Part shown: positions 33,763-42,775 of the stretch, piece by piece
How the letters are laid out: each line of letters opens with the position of its first letter
How positions within the stretch are numbered: position 1 is the first letter of the stretch
Origin: an uncultured Salinisphaerales bacterium
GTDB taxonomy: Bacteria > Pseudomonadota > Gammaproteobacteria > Nevskiales > CAJXLF01
Direction of reading: 5' to 3'
Assembly: GCA_913055805.1 (NCBI GenBank)
Contig: CAJXLF010000008.1
Coordinates: 62,001-126,000 of the forward strand
DNA length: 64,000 nt
Program-made: the position numbers and the translations under genes
The notes under the pieces: generated by a model
Told to the model about the DNA's origin: nothing
The model's database searches: none
Seen by the model: only the letters and a program-made list of their open reading frames with translations

Positions 33763-33806
33763 TTATAGCCGCGACCTGATCTGTGCGCGTGTCATGCTGA
33801 TATTGA
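33763..33806 (-). pseudogene. 3' relic of an M28 peptidase gene
   Basis: The minus strand encodes ISMTRAQIRSRL and a stop. The intact M28 gene at 36500-37966 ends IGMTREQIRSPL. The bases match over about 40 positions with a few changes, then diverge. It is too short to be a gene and lies 130 bases from the DUF1302 relic, in the same orientation. Confidence 0.62.
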
Positions 33807-34103
33807 TAGGTTTGTATATGACCGTGGCATCGGAAATTTACCCATTCACCCCGGATCTTTCTGGCAGTTCAGTGACTGACTTGCCAGCTCCCGAATTATT
33901 AAAAGGATAGAAGGAGCGCGCGGGGTTTGATCCCCGAGAAAAATTTAAAAGCAAAAAACGGAGTTTTTCGATTACTCCAAGTAACTACGCTATCTCCGCT
34001 GCTGAAGATGTGTCGCCATTCTCTTTCAGGTCGAACATAAACCCGGTCTGAAAGTGAATGAGTCGCCAAAAGCAAGTATTCAATTTATGACGGAGAGTGA
34101 AAA
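33807..34103. other. Non-coding gap between relics and SDR
   Basis: About 300 bases without a credible gene. It holds a CGGGG/CCCCG stem (33921-33936) and an AAAAAC/GTTTTT stem (33954-33968), neither followed by a convincing U-tract. A GGAGAG ribosome site at its end serves the SDR at 34104. I see nothing else recognisable. Confidence 0.4.
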
Positions 34104-34901
34104 ATGGTTATGCACAAAGGTTTAGAAAATAAGGTCGCTGTTATAACAGGCGCAAGTAAGGGAATCGGTCTGGCGATTGCCCAGGCATTGCTTGATGAGG
34201 GTGCTCTGGTTGTAGGTGGCGCCAGGCACAGCACGCCGCTGGCTCAGCTTGATGACGACCGTGTTGAGTCTGTCGAGGTTGATCTGGCTACGCCGCAAGG
34301 GCCGCAAGAATTGGTGGACCGGGCATTACAGCGCTTTGGGAAAGTGGATGTACTTATAAATAATGTTGGTGGTGCAGATCCAAGGATGGGTGGCTTCCTG
34401 AGCGTTTCAGATGAACAATTTCTCGAAACCTATAATTTCAATTTCATCACAACGGTGCGTGCCTGCCGTGCTGCGTTACCCCCGATGATCAAGCAGGGTA
34501 GCGGTTCCATTATTAACATTAGCTCGCTCAACGCTCGCCTGCCGCAGCCACCCGTAGTTGATTACAGCGCGGCCAAAGCGGCGGTGAGTAATTTTACGAA
34601 GGCGCTTTCAGAAGAATTTTCCCCACAGGGCATACGCGTAAACTCCATCTCCCCCGGACCAGTTCGCACGCCTTTATGGGAGGAGGAGGGACGTTTCGGG
34701 GATCAGATGGCGAATGGGATGGGCGTAGCGCTCAATGACTTCTTAAGCCAAAAACTACCCGAAGTTGCAGGAATGACTATCAGCCGTATGGCCGAGCCAG
34801 AAGAAGTTGCCGCTGTTGCCATTTTGCTGGCCTCCCCTCAAGCGGCAGCCATCACTGGAGCAGACTTCGTTGTGGATTGTGGTATGAGTAAGACGCTTTA
34901 G
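34104..34901 (+). CDS. Short-chain dehydrogenase/reductase (SDR)
   Basis: A 265-residue classical SDR with TGASKGIG (about 14-21), NNVGG, then NISSLNAR and YSAAK (about 151-155), followed by the SPGPVRTPLW substrate-loop motif and a GADFVVDCGMSK tail like 3-oxoacyl-ACP or hydroxysteroid dehydrogenases. A GGAGAG ribosome site lies six bases before the ATG. It stands alone, between a stretch of relics and a low-GC two-gene islet on the other strand. Its composition is slightly lower in GC than the SDRs at 15 and 23 kb. The substrate is unknown. Confidence 0.87.
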   Translation: MVMHKGLENKVAVITGASKGIGLAIAQALLDEGALVVGGARHSTPLAQLDDDRVESVEVDLATPQGPQELVDRALQRFGKVDVLINNVGGADPRMGGFLSVSDEQFLETYNFNFITTVRACRAALPPMIKQGSGSIINISSLNARLPQPPVVDYSAAKAAVSNFTKALSEEFSPQGIRVNSISPGPVRTPLWEEEGRFGDQMANGMGVALNDFLSQKLPEVAGMTISRMAEPEEVAAVAILLASPQAAAITGADFVVDCGMSKTL

Positions 34902-35044
34902 TGTTGCTCCACAGAAAACGGTGAATACGCCCAAAACTCTTATCTCATGAGGCTTCAAGATTGGTTGATTCCGGCGTGTTTAATACGTCGGAATCAACCA
35001 ACTGGGATATGGTGTTCACTAAACTCTTGGAACTCGATTGAGTG

Positions 35045-35479
35045 TTATAAATCGATTTCTATTTCGTCAATTTTCCAGCCATTCTCGTAGACCATATTTA
35101 TTATTTGTTTCTCTTCTGTGTTGCTGTTATTTCCGCAGATATCGGTCTGTAAAAAAACTAATTCGGCAGTATCGCCTTTTATTATTTCAGTCATCAGTTG
35201 AAGCTTCTTGCATTTTGCATGTTTGCTGGTGAAATCCAGGTAGAAATCGATGACCTCCTTCCGGGACTTGTTCATTTGCTTCATGTACGTGGGAAATTTT
35301 GCCTCGATTTCTGCCTGTTTTCGTTTTGAGTAGTATTTCTTTTCTTCTTCGAATGTCATCCCATCTATGACTTTCGAGTTGTATTCCTGGTAAACCTGGC
35401 CTGGCTTCATTTCGAGTGAGCACCCAAGGAGTGACGTAAGAAGGCTGAATTGAATCAGAAATAAAACGTTGTATTTCAT
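35045..35479 (-). CDS. Small orphan lipoprotein in an AT-rich islet
   Basis: A 144-residue lipoprotein: MKYNVLFLIQFSLLTSLLGC gives lipobox LLGC with Cys20. The rest is charged and helical (EEEKKYYSKRKQAEIEAKFP), then a C-terminal part with two cysteines near TDICGNN. An AGGA ribosome site five bases upstream supports this start. I do not recognise the family; the layout (signal, then a helix and a small beta region) is like small DUF4878-type proteins, but that is a guess. It lies next to another orphan gene, and both are poorer in GC than the surroundings. Confidence 0.62.
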   Translation of the reverse strand: MKYNVLFLIQFSLLTSLLGCSLEMKPGQVYQEYNSKVIDGMTFEEEKKYYSKRKQAEIEAKFPTYMKQMNKSRKEVIDFYLDFTSKHAKCKKLQLMTEIIKGDTAELVFLQTDICGNNSNTEEKQIINMVYENGWKIDEIEIDL

Positions 35480-35486
35480 TGGATCC

Positions 35487-36374
35487 TCATGCGTATGGGA
35501 AGTGGTTGAGAACCCTATTTTCACGGCACTCCTTTATAGACTGAACGATGCTGGCCAGATCGTCCCCACATTGTGGGGGGCAAATATCTGATCTAATGAG
35601 TGCTTCAAAATGTCGCAAAGCATCAGCATTGGCTGATTGTCCCATTGCTATCAATCGCCTTAAGGACTGACGCTGGTGTTCAATGTCCTGTTGCGTGACT
35701 TCTGATCTGGGTTTACCAAAGTACGCTGACCATGTCGCGTCATCGTCCTTCTGGTCGGGCAGAGCTAGCCTATCCGCTAACTCCTGAAAACTGCTAAAGC
35801 TCTTCTCCACGGTTTTTCTGGCGGATTCGTAATCGGACACCGGGAAAATGATGCTTTTCCTGCGGTCTACGAGTTCTTGTAGTGTGGTTGTTATGGCTTC
35901 CGATCGGTAATCTACCCCTGTACGGTCAATGATCTCGAACTTGCCTGCTGCGATCTCTCTGTAGCGACTCCAGTCGAGAGTTGGAAGACTGGTAACCTGA
36001 AGTGCCCAGACTACTTTGGATTTCTGATTGCAAACCGGGCCCAGGTAGGTGATGTCTATTCCATTTAACTTGTATCCTGTCGTGCCATTGAGCATATCGG
36101 TCAGCCAGAAAATGTCGTTGTTTTCCGGCCAGTGCACCATGCGTATTGGTTGGTCGACAAGATCCATTTGCAGGAGTTCTTGCTTTTGACTTTCCGTATC
36201 TAGGACAGTTATTGCGGGGAAGTCGGGGTCTTCTCCATACCAAAGCGCCACTGCCATCTTCCCGTCAGGTCTGATGGCAATGTCAAACACTTCGTAATGA
36301 TTCCCGGGGCCTCTTAATTTATTGGGCTTGGTCAGAGTGAGCAGTCTGGTGATTTTCGGCTTTGTGTCATTCAT
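35487..36374 (-). CDS. Orphan protein of unknown function in an AT-rich islet
   Basis: About 295 residues with no signal peptide and no family I recognise. The N-terminal half has short repeating strands (FDIAIRPDGKMAVALWYGED, MVHWPENNDIFWLTDMLNG) that look like beta-propeller or beta-sandwich blades. The C-terminal half is helical and ends with two cysteine pairs (CPPQC, then IKECRENR). The ATG at 36374 is preferred, though GTG codons lie upstream. It ends seven bases before the orphan lipoprotein, suggesting they are expressed together. The base composition differs from neighbours, pointing to acquisition. Confidence 0.6.
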   Translation of the reverse strand: MNDTKPKITRLLTLTKPNKLRGPGNHYEVFDIAIRPDGKMAVALWYGEDPDFPAITVLDTESQKQELLQMDLVDQPIRMVHWPENNDIFWLTDMLNGTTGYKLNGIDITYLGPVCNQKSKVVWALQVTSLPTLDWSRYREIAAGKFEIIDRTGVDYRSEAITTTLQELVDRRKSIIFPVSDYESARKTVEKSFSSFQELADRLALPDQKDDDATWSAYFGKPRSEVTQQDIEHQRQSLRRLIAMGQSANADALRHFEALIRSDICPPQCGDDLASIVQSIKECRENRVLNHFPYA

Positions 36375-36499
36375 GCGTCGTATTTCTTTCTTTATCCCGA
36401 TAGCTGGGAGCACGCAGATGCAATATGGCTCTGCAGGTCGGACGTGGTTGTTCTCGTATACATCGTCTTTCCAGTCATTGCCGGGTTGGCAAAAACCAC

Positions 36500-37966
36500 C
36501 TATAGCGGCGACCTGATCTGTTCGCGTGTCATGCCGATAATGTCGCTGAGAAAGTCGCGATGAGCCTTGACTGCGCGGGATAACTGCTTGGCAGGAATTC
36601 GGTCAGCGGTATCCTGCACGGTGTGATAATGCGGTGTGGCCATGGTGAGATTGACGCTGGGCACGCCCAGCTTCCCCATGGCGCCTTCCAGATCATTATT
36701 CGCATTGAGTTCAGGCACTGTAGGCAAAGGTGCAGCCAACAGCCCATAACGCAGCAGATAGGGCAGGAACGTCCTCATAAGTGCCGGATGCGTGGTGGTG
36801 AACAACGCACGTTCTTCGTCACCCGGACGTTCTATTACCAAGCCCAGCATGTCGATGATGCCGGTTGTGGTTAGATGTTCAACGCCGTGGGCGGCAAGGT
36901 GGTCCAGATTCATGAACAGTTCCACCTCGGGAACGAAGGCTTCGTTCTCTGTCAGCCAATGGGTGACGCCGCCATAAGGGAAGCCGGCATCATGTCCGGT
37001 CACGCCAAGAAACATCATGTCGCGGGGGCGCTCTTCAACAGGCAGTGCTGCAAAGTGCTCCGCCAGTCCGATGAGCCCGGCCACGCCGGTCGCGTTGTCG
37101 AGCGCCCCTGAGAACCAGGCGTCATAGTGGGCGCAGATGAGAATGGTACCCTCTAGTGCTCCCGACCCGGGAAGGTGGCCTATAACATCGTGGGTGGTGC
37201 CGTCTTTATGGCGCGCGTCCAGCCGCCAGGACACGGAGTCGCCATTGCGTGCCGCCTGACGCATCCTGGCAAGATCCTGTGCGCCCATCTGGAATGCGGG
37301 AATGGGGTTGTCATCCAGCATGTTCTGGCCTGAACTCGTGGGCCTGATGAGATTGTCGGGAGCGTCCGAGGTGACAAACATCGCCACTGCGCCCAGTTCG
37401 GCGGCGCGATGATAGGTACTTGGGTAGGTGGCGAAAACGTTAAGCAGAGCACGACCCGTGACCACAACCGCCTTGCCACTGATGTCCCGGGCAAGAAGCT
37501 CCAACTCGGTGCCAAACCCGACATCGACCAGTTCAGCAGTGCCATCACCTTCATGCGTTGACCACATGGGGAAGCTCTTCATTTCCACGGGCATGCCATC
37601 TTCGATCAAATGCACTTCCCAATCTTTGAGGTCCCATTGACGAAAGGTATAGGGTTCTATCCGGGTATCCAGGCCTGCGTTCTCAAGGCGTTGTGCCAGC
37701 CACTGGGTAGCCTTGTGCTCCTCCGGGTAGCCAGCCCAGCGCGGCTGGAATTCTGTCAGTTGCCGTACCCATCCGTGTAGCCGGCTTGGCGCCATAGGGT
37801 CTGTATCAACGACCTGATCCGGGTTAGTGGAGTCGGGGTCTGGATTACCGGAGCCGAGAAGGAGCTCGGGGCTGATGTCGCGGGAGTCATCACTGGATTC
37901 GCAACCTGAGAGCAGGCAGGAAAACGTCAGAATGCTGATCAATAGATATTTTAGTGTGTTTTTCAT
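36500..37966 (-). CDS. M28-family peptidase-like lipoprotein with PA domain
   Basis: A 488-residue exported protein. Lipobox LLSGC gives Cys22. A protease-associated (PA) domain (about 140-240, SGKAVVVTGRALLN, YHRAAELGAVAMFV) sits ahead of the catalytic part. M28 motifs: HYDAWFSGALDNATG (first His and bridging Asp), TGHDAGFPYG where many enzymes have the catalytic Glu pair, LDHLAAHG and a final TPHYHTVQDTADRI with the last His. The Glu-Glu motif is replaced, so activity is uncertain. The stop of the lipase gene upstream overlaps its start (ATGA). Family members are aminopeptidases, carboxypeptidases or glutaminyl cyclases. A tail relic of a second copy lies at 33763. Confidence 0.82.
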   Translation of the reverse strand: MKNTLKYLLISILTFSCLLSGCESSDDSRDISPELLLGSGNPDPDSTNPDQVVDTDPMAPSRLHGWVRQLTEFQPRWAGYPEEHKATQWLAQRLENAGLDTRIEPYTFRQWDLKDWEVHLIEDGMPVEMKSFPMWSTHEGDGTAELVDVGFGTELELLARDISGKAVVVTGRALLNVFATYPSTYHRAAELGAVAMFVTSDAPDNLIRPTSSGQNMLDDNPIPAFQMGAQDLARMRQAARNGDSVSWRLDARHKDGTTHDVIGHLPGSGALEGTILICAHYDAWFSGALDNATGVAGLIGLAEHFAALPVEERPRDMMFLGVTGHDAGFPYGGVTHWLTENEAFVPEVELFMNLDHLAAHGVEHLTTTGIIDMLGLVIERPGDEERALFTTTHPALMRTFLPYLLRYGLLAAPLPTVPELNANNDLEGAMGKLGVPSVNLTMATPHYHTVQDTADRIPAKQLSRAVKAHRDFLSDIIGMTREQIRSPL

Positions 37967-39231
37967 GGCTGAAATTTTTCCATAATCCAGTCGGCAATCG
38001 CGGGGGCGGCCATATCGGCAGTGGGGGAATGTGCGGCAGGCCAGCGTTCAAAAGTGACGTCGTAACCCCGGTCTCGATACTCCTTTACCAACACCTCTGT
38101 AAAGGGCAGCAGGGCAACGGCATCGAGAATGCCGGCGTCGATTCTGATCGGAAGATCACGTCGCATAGGGAGCACGCGCACATCATCTTCCTGAAGTGCA
38201 CGAGTGCCCTCGGCCACCATTTCGTCACCACGCGGGCCTTTGAGTTGCTGGGGTGACAGGCCGCCCCATGAGTCATCGCCAGCCAGATCTCCCAGGCACA
38301 AACGTTCGAGATCCGGCCATAATGAGACCGCGCGTTCAGACAGGCCGCCTTCTTCGAGGATCAGGCGCTTAAATTCAGGGTCAACCGTGGAAACTCCTTT
38401 CAAAGCCAGTCCCGCCAGGGCAACAGCTTCCTTGATACCGGGGCCGGTGATGGGCAAGGGTTCCGCCAGAGTGATCAGATTTTCCAGTTGGGTTACCGGT
38501 GTGATGGCAACGACACCGGCCAATTCAAGATCCTTGGCCTGCGGATGTAGCCGGCTACCCGAGTTCAGGGCGGCGACACCTCCTTCGGAATGCCCCGCGG
38601 CTATCCAGCGATCGCCTACATCGCGCCAGTGATCTTTAACTGCTGAAGCCATATCCCGCATTGCCTGCGCCAGTGAGTCGCCACGCAGATAAGGGTGCGG
38701 ACCTGCTTCGCCGAGCCCTTCATAATCAGGTCGCGCGACGACAACGCCACGGCTCAGTAGCAGGCGCGCAACTTCATCGCCTTGTTGCATGCGGCGCAAT
38801 TCAGTGGATTCAGGGGTGCCGTGTGTCGGTGCGCAGGCGTCGGCAGCTCCTGTGGTCATATGGCCGTACACAACCAGAGGCCAATCGCCCTCGGCGTGGG
38901 GCTGCATTTCCGGTAGTAACACCAGTCCGGAAGCCAGCGCTGGTTCCCCCTGCACGTTCACGGTGGTATAGCGAACAAATAATGCGCTGCCCGCGCCTTC
39001 GACCTGGCTTGTCTCGGGGGCGTCAAACGTTTCCACAAGCTTGCCTGGTGGTAGTACCTGCCAGTTACGCGCTCGCGTAGGAGGAATTACGCCATCAGGA
39101 TCATTTGTTTCGTCGTTGCCGGTATCGCTCAGAGAAGCCGGCAGGAGAAATTCGTTGCCCATGTCGTCTGAGCAGGCGACATTGCCTCCCAATACAAGCA
39201 ATACAATTGCCAGACATCGGTGATTGATCAT
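37963..39231 (-). CDS. Secreted LIP-family lipase-like lipoprotein
   Basis: A 422-residue alpha/beta hydrolase. Lipobox VAC with Cys20. The nucleophile is Ser215 in GHSEGG, preceded by VVARPDYEGLGEAGPHPY, a strong signature of the secretory lipase LIP family (PF03583-like). A late RIDAGI and AHSPTA supply candidate Asp and His. Such lipases cleave acyl esters. The TGA stop overlaps the start of the M28 gene by four bases, so the two are translationally coupled, an unusual pairing that suggests a joint role on one substrate. It is divergent from an AraC regulator. Confidence 0.83.
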   Translation of the reverse strand: MINHRCLAIVLLVLGGNVACSDDMGNEFLLPASLSDTGNDETNDPDGVIPPTRARNWQVLPPGKLVETFDAPETSQVEGAGSALFVRYTTVNVQGEPALASGLVLLPEMQPHAEGDWPLVVYGHMTTGAADACAPTHGTPESTELRRMQQGDEVARLLLSRGVVVARPDYEGLGEAGPHPYLRGDSLAQAMRDMASAVKDHWRDVGDRWIAAGHSEGGVAALNSGSRLHPQAKDLELAGVVAITPVTQLENLITLAEPLPITGPGIKEAVALAGLALKGVSTVDPEFKRLILEEGGLSERAVSLWPDLERLCLGDLAGDDSWGGLSPQQLKGPRGDEMVAEGTRALQEDDVRVLPMRRDLPIRIDAGILDAVALLPFTEVLVKEYRDRGYDVTFERWPAAHSPTADMAAPAIADWIMEKFQP

Positions 39232-39351
39232 GGGTCTCTCCTCCCGCCAATTCGTAGTTATGACGTTTTAATGGCAGCTAAGATAGCCGGAGAGTCGTTC
39301 GGAATTTTGTATCAGATGACTGTTTTTTGTTGATGGCTTAAAGTCGGGGCT

Positions 39352-40161
39352 ATGCAGAGCAGTAGCGAAGTTTTCACTCACCCGACACCCAACGGGGCAC
39401 TGATCTACCACTGGCATTGTGGGTTGTTGCTGCTGGCTGAAACCCTGATTCTTACCCGCCCCATGAAGGCTATCGCCGCGACCCTGCGTATTGCACTGCG
39501 TGAGCCGTACACCATCAAGGTGGAAGACTACACATTGCAAACGCGCGCCTCGCTTACGGGGTCGAAGAGGAATCGCAAGAAGGTTCTGGCAGAGCACAGT
39601 GATGTGGCGCTTTTCTATATCCCTATCGAGCAGCCGGAATACAGGGGCCTGCGTAAATGGTTGGGAGACAGGCCTGTTGCTGATCTCGATATCAAGCTGT
39701 TCGAACCGGTGCTCCCCCGATTGCAAGAGGCTTTCGATGGCAGTATGCCGGGTGCGGAGGTAAAGCAGTTAATGTTGGATACCATGGGCCTGATCAGTAC
39801 GTCTGATACGGAGCCAGATGCACTGGATCCGCGCGTATTCAAGGCATGCGAGATTCTGAAGAGAACGCGGCTGGACGAATACAGTATCGAGTCACTGGCC
39901 GATCAGGTGCACTTATCCCCCTCGCGTTTGCGTAACCTGTTCCGTGAGCAGATCGGCCAGCCGATAGGTGACTACGCCCGCTGGACTGCGATATGGCAGG
40001 CAGCCGGGTACTGGAAGCCAGGCGTCACTTTTACCGAGGCGGCGGTGGAGGCCGGCTTTTACGATCTGGCACATGCGACCCGGGTTTTTATTGAGGTATT
40101 TGGCATGCCACCGTCACTGGTGACAGATGCTTCGCACGTGAAGTTGATTTGTTGTGATTAG
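39352..40161 (+). CDS. AraC-family regulator, tandem pair copy 1
   Basis: A 269-residue regulator. The N-terminal two-thirds (HPTPNGALIYHWHCG, then ASLTGSKRNRKKVLAEH and ALFYIPIE) form a ligand domain I cannot name. The C-terminal AraC domain has IESLADQVHLSPSRLRNLFREQ and a degenerate second unit FTEAAVEAGFYDLAHATRVFIE. It ends HVKLICCD, with two adjacent cysteines, and its neighbour ends VHVCEAICE. The two are parallel genes 100 bases apart with the same layout. It is divergent from the lipase gene and likely controls that pair. Confidence 0.83.
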   Translation: MQSSSEVFTHPTPNGALIYHWHCGLLLLAETLILTRPMKAIAATLRIALREPYTIKVEDYTLQTRASLTGSKRNRKKVLAEHSDVALFYIPIEQPEYRGLRKWLGDRPVADLDIKLFEPVLPRLQEAFDGSMPGAEVKQLMLDTMGLISTSDTEPDALDPRVFKACEILKRTRLDEYSIESLADQVHLSPSRLRNLFREQIGQPIGDYARWTAIWQAAGYWKPGVTFTEAAVEAGFYDLAHATRVFIEVFGMPPSLVTDASHVKLICCD

Positions 40162-40260
40162 GCTCGCTTGCCGGGTTTCTGTAAGCGCACGGCATAATGG
40201 ATTCCGACCAATATTCTCGCTAATTCAAATTTCCAATAACCTGTTTTAGACTGCTGAGGC

Positions 40261-41064
40261 ATGAATAAAGACTTTAAATCTAACAGTGCCTTAGCCACAT
40301 TATTTTTCTGGCACGACCAGCTTATTTGGACTTCAGAAACGCACACTGGCGGTGATACCAGCCGTCCGTACATTTCGATCCTGATCAGTGGCAGAAATGA
40401 ACTGCATATAGGACACAATAATCAAACATTCTCAGGGCGAGCTCTTGCGATAGGTGCCAGTGTCATCCGGTCGGTCGTTGCCGAATCGGGTTTTTACAGT
40501 CTGAATCTGGACCCGATTCACCCCATATCTCCACTTCTCAGGCAGTACTATTTCGAGAAGGCCCCTATATGGGATCTCAGCCACAGGTTATCGCCAGAAC
40601 ATCAGGAGCAGGTTTATTCGCATTTGATAAACCCTCAAGGTTGTCTTGAGAGTCGCCAACTTTCGAATTCACTTCTCAAGGCGCTGTTTCCGGAAATTGA
40701 GAAATATCCGACCATCGATGAGCGTGTGCGGATGGTCGCCGACTGGTTACGCCGTAATCTCCCAAACAAATCCTATATGGATGAACTTTGCTCAATAAGT
40801 GGATTATCTTCCGGACGTCTCTCCCATCTCTTTACACATGAAATGGGCACCTCTATTAAAAGTTACCTGTTAGTGATGAAGATGCGGCGGGCTGCAGAGC
40901 TCTTTGGGCAATCAGTGACTCTGACCGATATTGCCCACGAAATGGGGTTTTCCGACTCAGCACATTTAACACGTGCCTTCCAGGCACATTTCTCGGTACC
41001 CCCATCATTGCTCACAAACCCGGGGCTGGTGGATGTGCATGTGTGCGAGGCGATCTGCGAGTAG
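40261..41064 (+). CDS. AraC-family regulator, tandem pair copy 2
   Basis: A 267-residue regulator with a ligand domain (FWHDQLIWTSETHTGG; ISGRNELHIGHNNQTFSG) and a C-terminal AraC domain: LCSISGLSSGRLSHLFTHEM, then the signature LTDIAHEMGFSDSAHLTRAFQAHF. The tail is rich in cysteine (VHVCEAICE). It shares general layout and the Cys-containing tail with the gene just upstream, but the ligand domains are diverged. Downstream on the other strand is an M28-like protein. Its target and effector are unknown. Confidence 0.83.
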   Translation: MNKDFKSNSALATLFFWHDQLIWTSETHTGGDTSRPYISILISGRNELHIGHNNQTFSGRALAIGASVIRSVVAESGFYSLNLDPIHPISPLLRQYYFEKAPIWDLSHRLSPEHQEQVYSHLINPQGCLESRQLSNSLLKALFPEIEKYPTIDERVRMVADWLRRNLPNKSYMDELCSISGLSSGRLSHLFTHEMGTSIKSYLLVMKMRRAAELFGQSVTLTDIAHEMGFSDSAHLTRAFQAHFSVPPSLLTNPGLVDVHVCEAICE

Positions 41065-41098
41065 CCTGGTCACCACAGGCTATTCTGGTTAACTCAAA

Positions 41099-42775
41099 CT
41101 ATTGCACCGAAAAGCAGCCATGAGGTGGGGCCGCGGTCGGCAAAATGCCGACACACAACAATATTCGCTCTACAGAATCAAACGCGCTCGTAATACGGGT
41201 CAGTGTACGTATCTCCTTGTGCATGCGCTCGTAGTTCACCTTATCCAGATGCTGGTTTGAGGCAAAGGAATAGAGCATTTCTGGCCCGGTCAAAAAAGCT
41301 GCATTGGGAACGCCGTGAGAATTCAGGTCTGAGCCCAAGCCAAAGTAGATGGCGACCCCGCCAACTGGCCGTGACACGACCGTACGCCTCAGGTCCTCGG
41401 CCCTCACCGCATTGGTGATAATTGTCTGAACTGCCGGGGAAGGGGAGCCAAAAATGATCGCTGGCTCAACCAACCCGGTTCCATGGAACCCCTCCTCATC
41501 ATCCAGCCACTCCATCTGGCCCAGGTGCTCTGGGGTAACTGAGGCGACCGTCCGGTCCATGATCTCGGGATGATTCTCGATAAACCGGCCAATATCCCCT
41601 CCGATACCACCATGAAAGTGTCCCGGAGAAAGCACAAAGACAAGTGTGCGTTTCCGGCACTCGGGCGCCAACGTTGCGTAATATCGAGCCATGGCAAGCA
41701 CCGCCAGGCCACCATTTTCCTCCGAAGCGCTGGTGCCGTCGGTGTGGGTGTTGATTATCACCACTTCATCGCTGCTGCCAGGTAGTGTCGCAATGATGTC
41801 GTCGGTTGAGGCGCCCCTGTGTTCATCCACTTCCAGCACGAGTTTGGCCGTCACAGAATCCGCGCTCGCCAGAATTTCCTTTATTCGATCTCCAGTTGCA
41901 CGATCAACATACAAGGTGGGTACGCCGTATGCATCGCCAGGATGATGATGGAACGGGGTGTATTGACCGGCTGCATTATCAGCGGAGGCCTCCAGCGAGA
42001 TGATGGCGCCTGCAGCTCCGCCCTCTCGTGCGTTATACAGTGAAGTTGTTTGCTCCGGCCCAATAATTGAGAGCTGGGGGGTAATAATGGATAAGGACAG
42101 CTTCGAATAATCCGTCAGTGGGCTCAAAGTCTGATCCGGGTCGTGGATATAGCTGGCATTCAAATAGAACAGCCCCATCGTGGTAGGCAGCATGTCTACC
42201 TCAAAAAACGCCACTTTCTCTCGTACATTGCTGGTCAAAAAATCGGTGATGAGTCCTGCACCTACATCGACCAGTTCACCTGTCACACCCGAGGATGATG
42301 TGGAGCCGGAATAGGGAAAATAAGACGCAACCGGTAATTCAATGACCTCGCCATCAGCGGTAATACTCAAAGACCAGTTCTTGTGGAAGTCCCAATCGAT
42401 GGCAACAGGTTCTCGAACGACTTCAAGACCGGTCGCTTCCAGTTGATGTGCAAGAAAATCATGCCAGTTTTGCAGCGCCTTGCTGCCAGTAAAACGAGGG
42501 CCAAGGTCGACCATATAGGTCTGCCATGCTTCCAGTGTCTGTTCATTCACCAGTAGCTCAGGAAGAATATCAGCGGCCTCTAACAGGCCGTCGCGAGAGG
42601 TCGGGCACTCGCCGGGCGTTTCAGGCAGTGGGACGAAAGCAGGGGCTACAGGCTGACGATTCCCTTGCTGATCACCGTCATTGCTTCTTTGACCTAAGTC
42701 GCTTCCGTCCCCTGAGCATGCAGCCAGAATGATTATTAATGGCAGGACTACTGCTCGCCCGATTCTTGCGTACAT
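41099..42775 (-). CDS. M28-like lipoprotein with degenerate metal site
   Basis: A 558-residue exported protein. The lipobox is LAAC with Cys20; the ATG at 42775 has GGAAGGAG upstream and fits better than a longer frame. After a PA-like domain (about 190-270) the peptidase-like domain shows HTDGTSASEENGG where active M28 enzymes have a His/Asp pair followed by a bridging Asp in a GA-DNASG setting. VFVLSPGHFHGG stands where the catalytic Glu-Glu normally is. The C-terminal half keeps NQHLDKVN. So the fold is M28-like but several metal ligands appear replaced, and it may bind rather than cut. It is divergent from the CocE-type gene at 43029. Confidence 0.72.
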   Translation of the reverse strand: MYARIGRAVVLPLIIILAACSGDGSDLGQRSNDGDQQGNRQPVAPAFVPLPETPGECPTSRDGLLEAADILPELLVNEQTLEAWQTYMVDLGPRFTGSKALQNWHDFLAHQLEATGLEVVREPVAIDWDFHKNWSLSITADGEVIELPVASYFPYSGSTSSSGVTGELVDVGAGLITDFLTSNVREKVAFFEVDMLPTTMGLFYLNASYIHDPDQTLSPLTDYSKLSLSIITPQLSIIGPEQTTSLYNAREGGAAGAIISLEASADNAAGQYTPFHHHPGDAYGVPTLYVDRATGDRIKEILASADSVTAKLVLEVDEHRGASTDDIIATLPGSSDEVVIINTHTDGTSASEENGGLAVLAMARYYATLAPECRKRTLVFVLSPGHFHGGIGGDIGRFIENHPEIMDRTVASVTPEHLGQMEWLDDEEGFHGTGLVEPAIIFGSPSPAVQTIITNAVRAEDLRRTVVSRPVGGVAIYFGLGSDLNSHGVPNAAFLTGPEMLYSFASNQHLDKVNYERMHKEIRTLTRITSAFDSVERILLCVGILPTAAPPHGCFSVQ

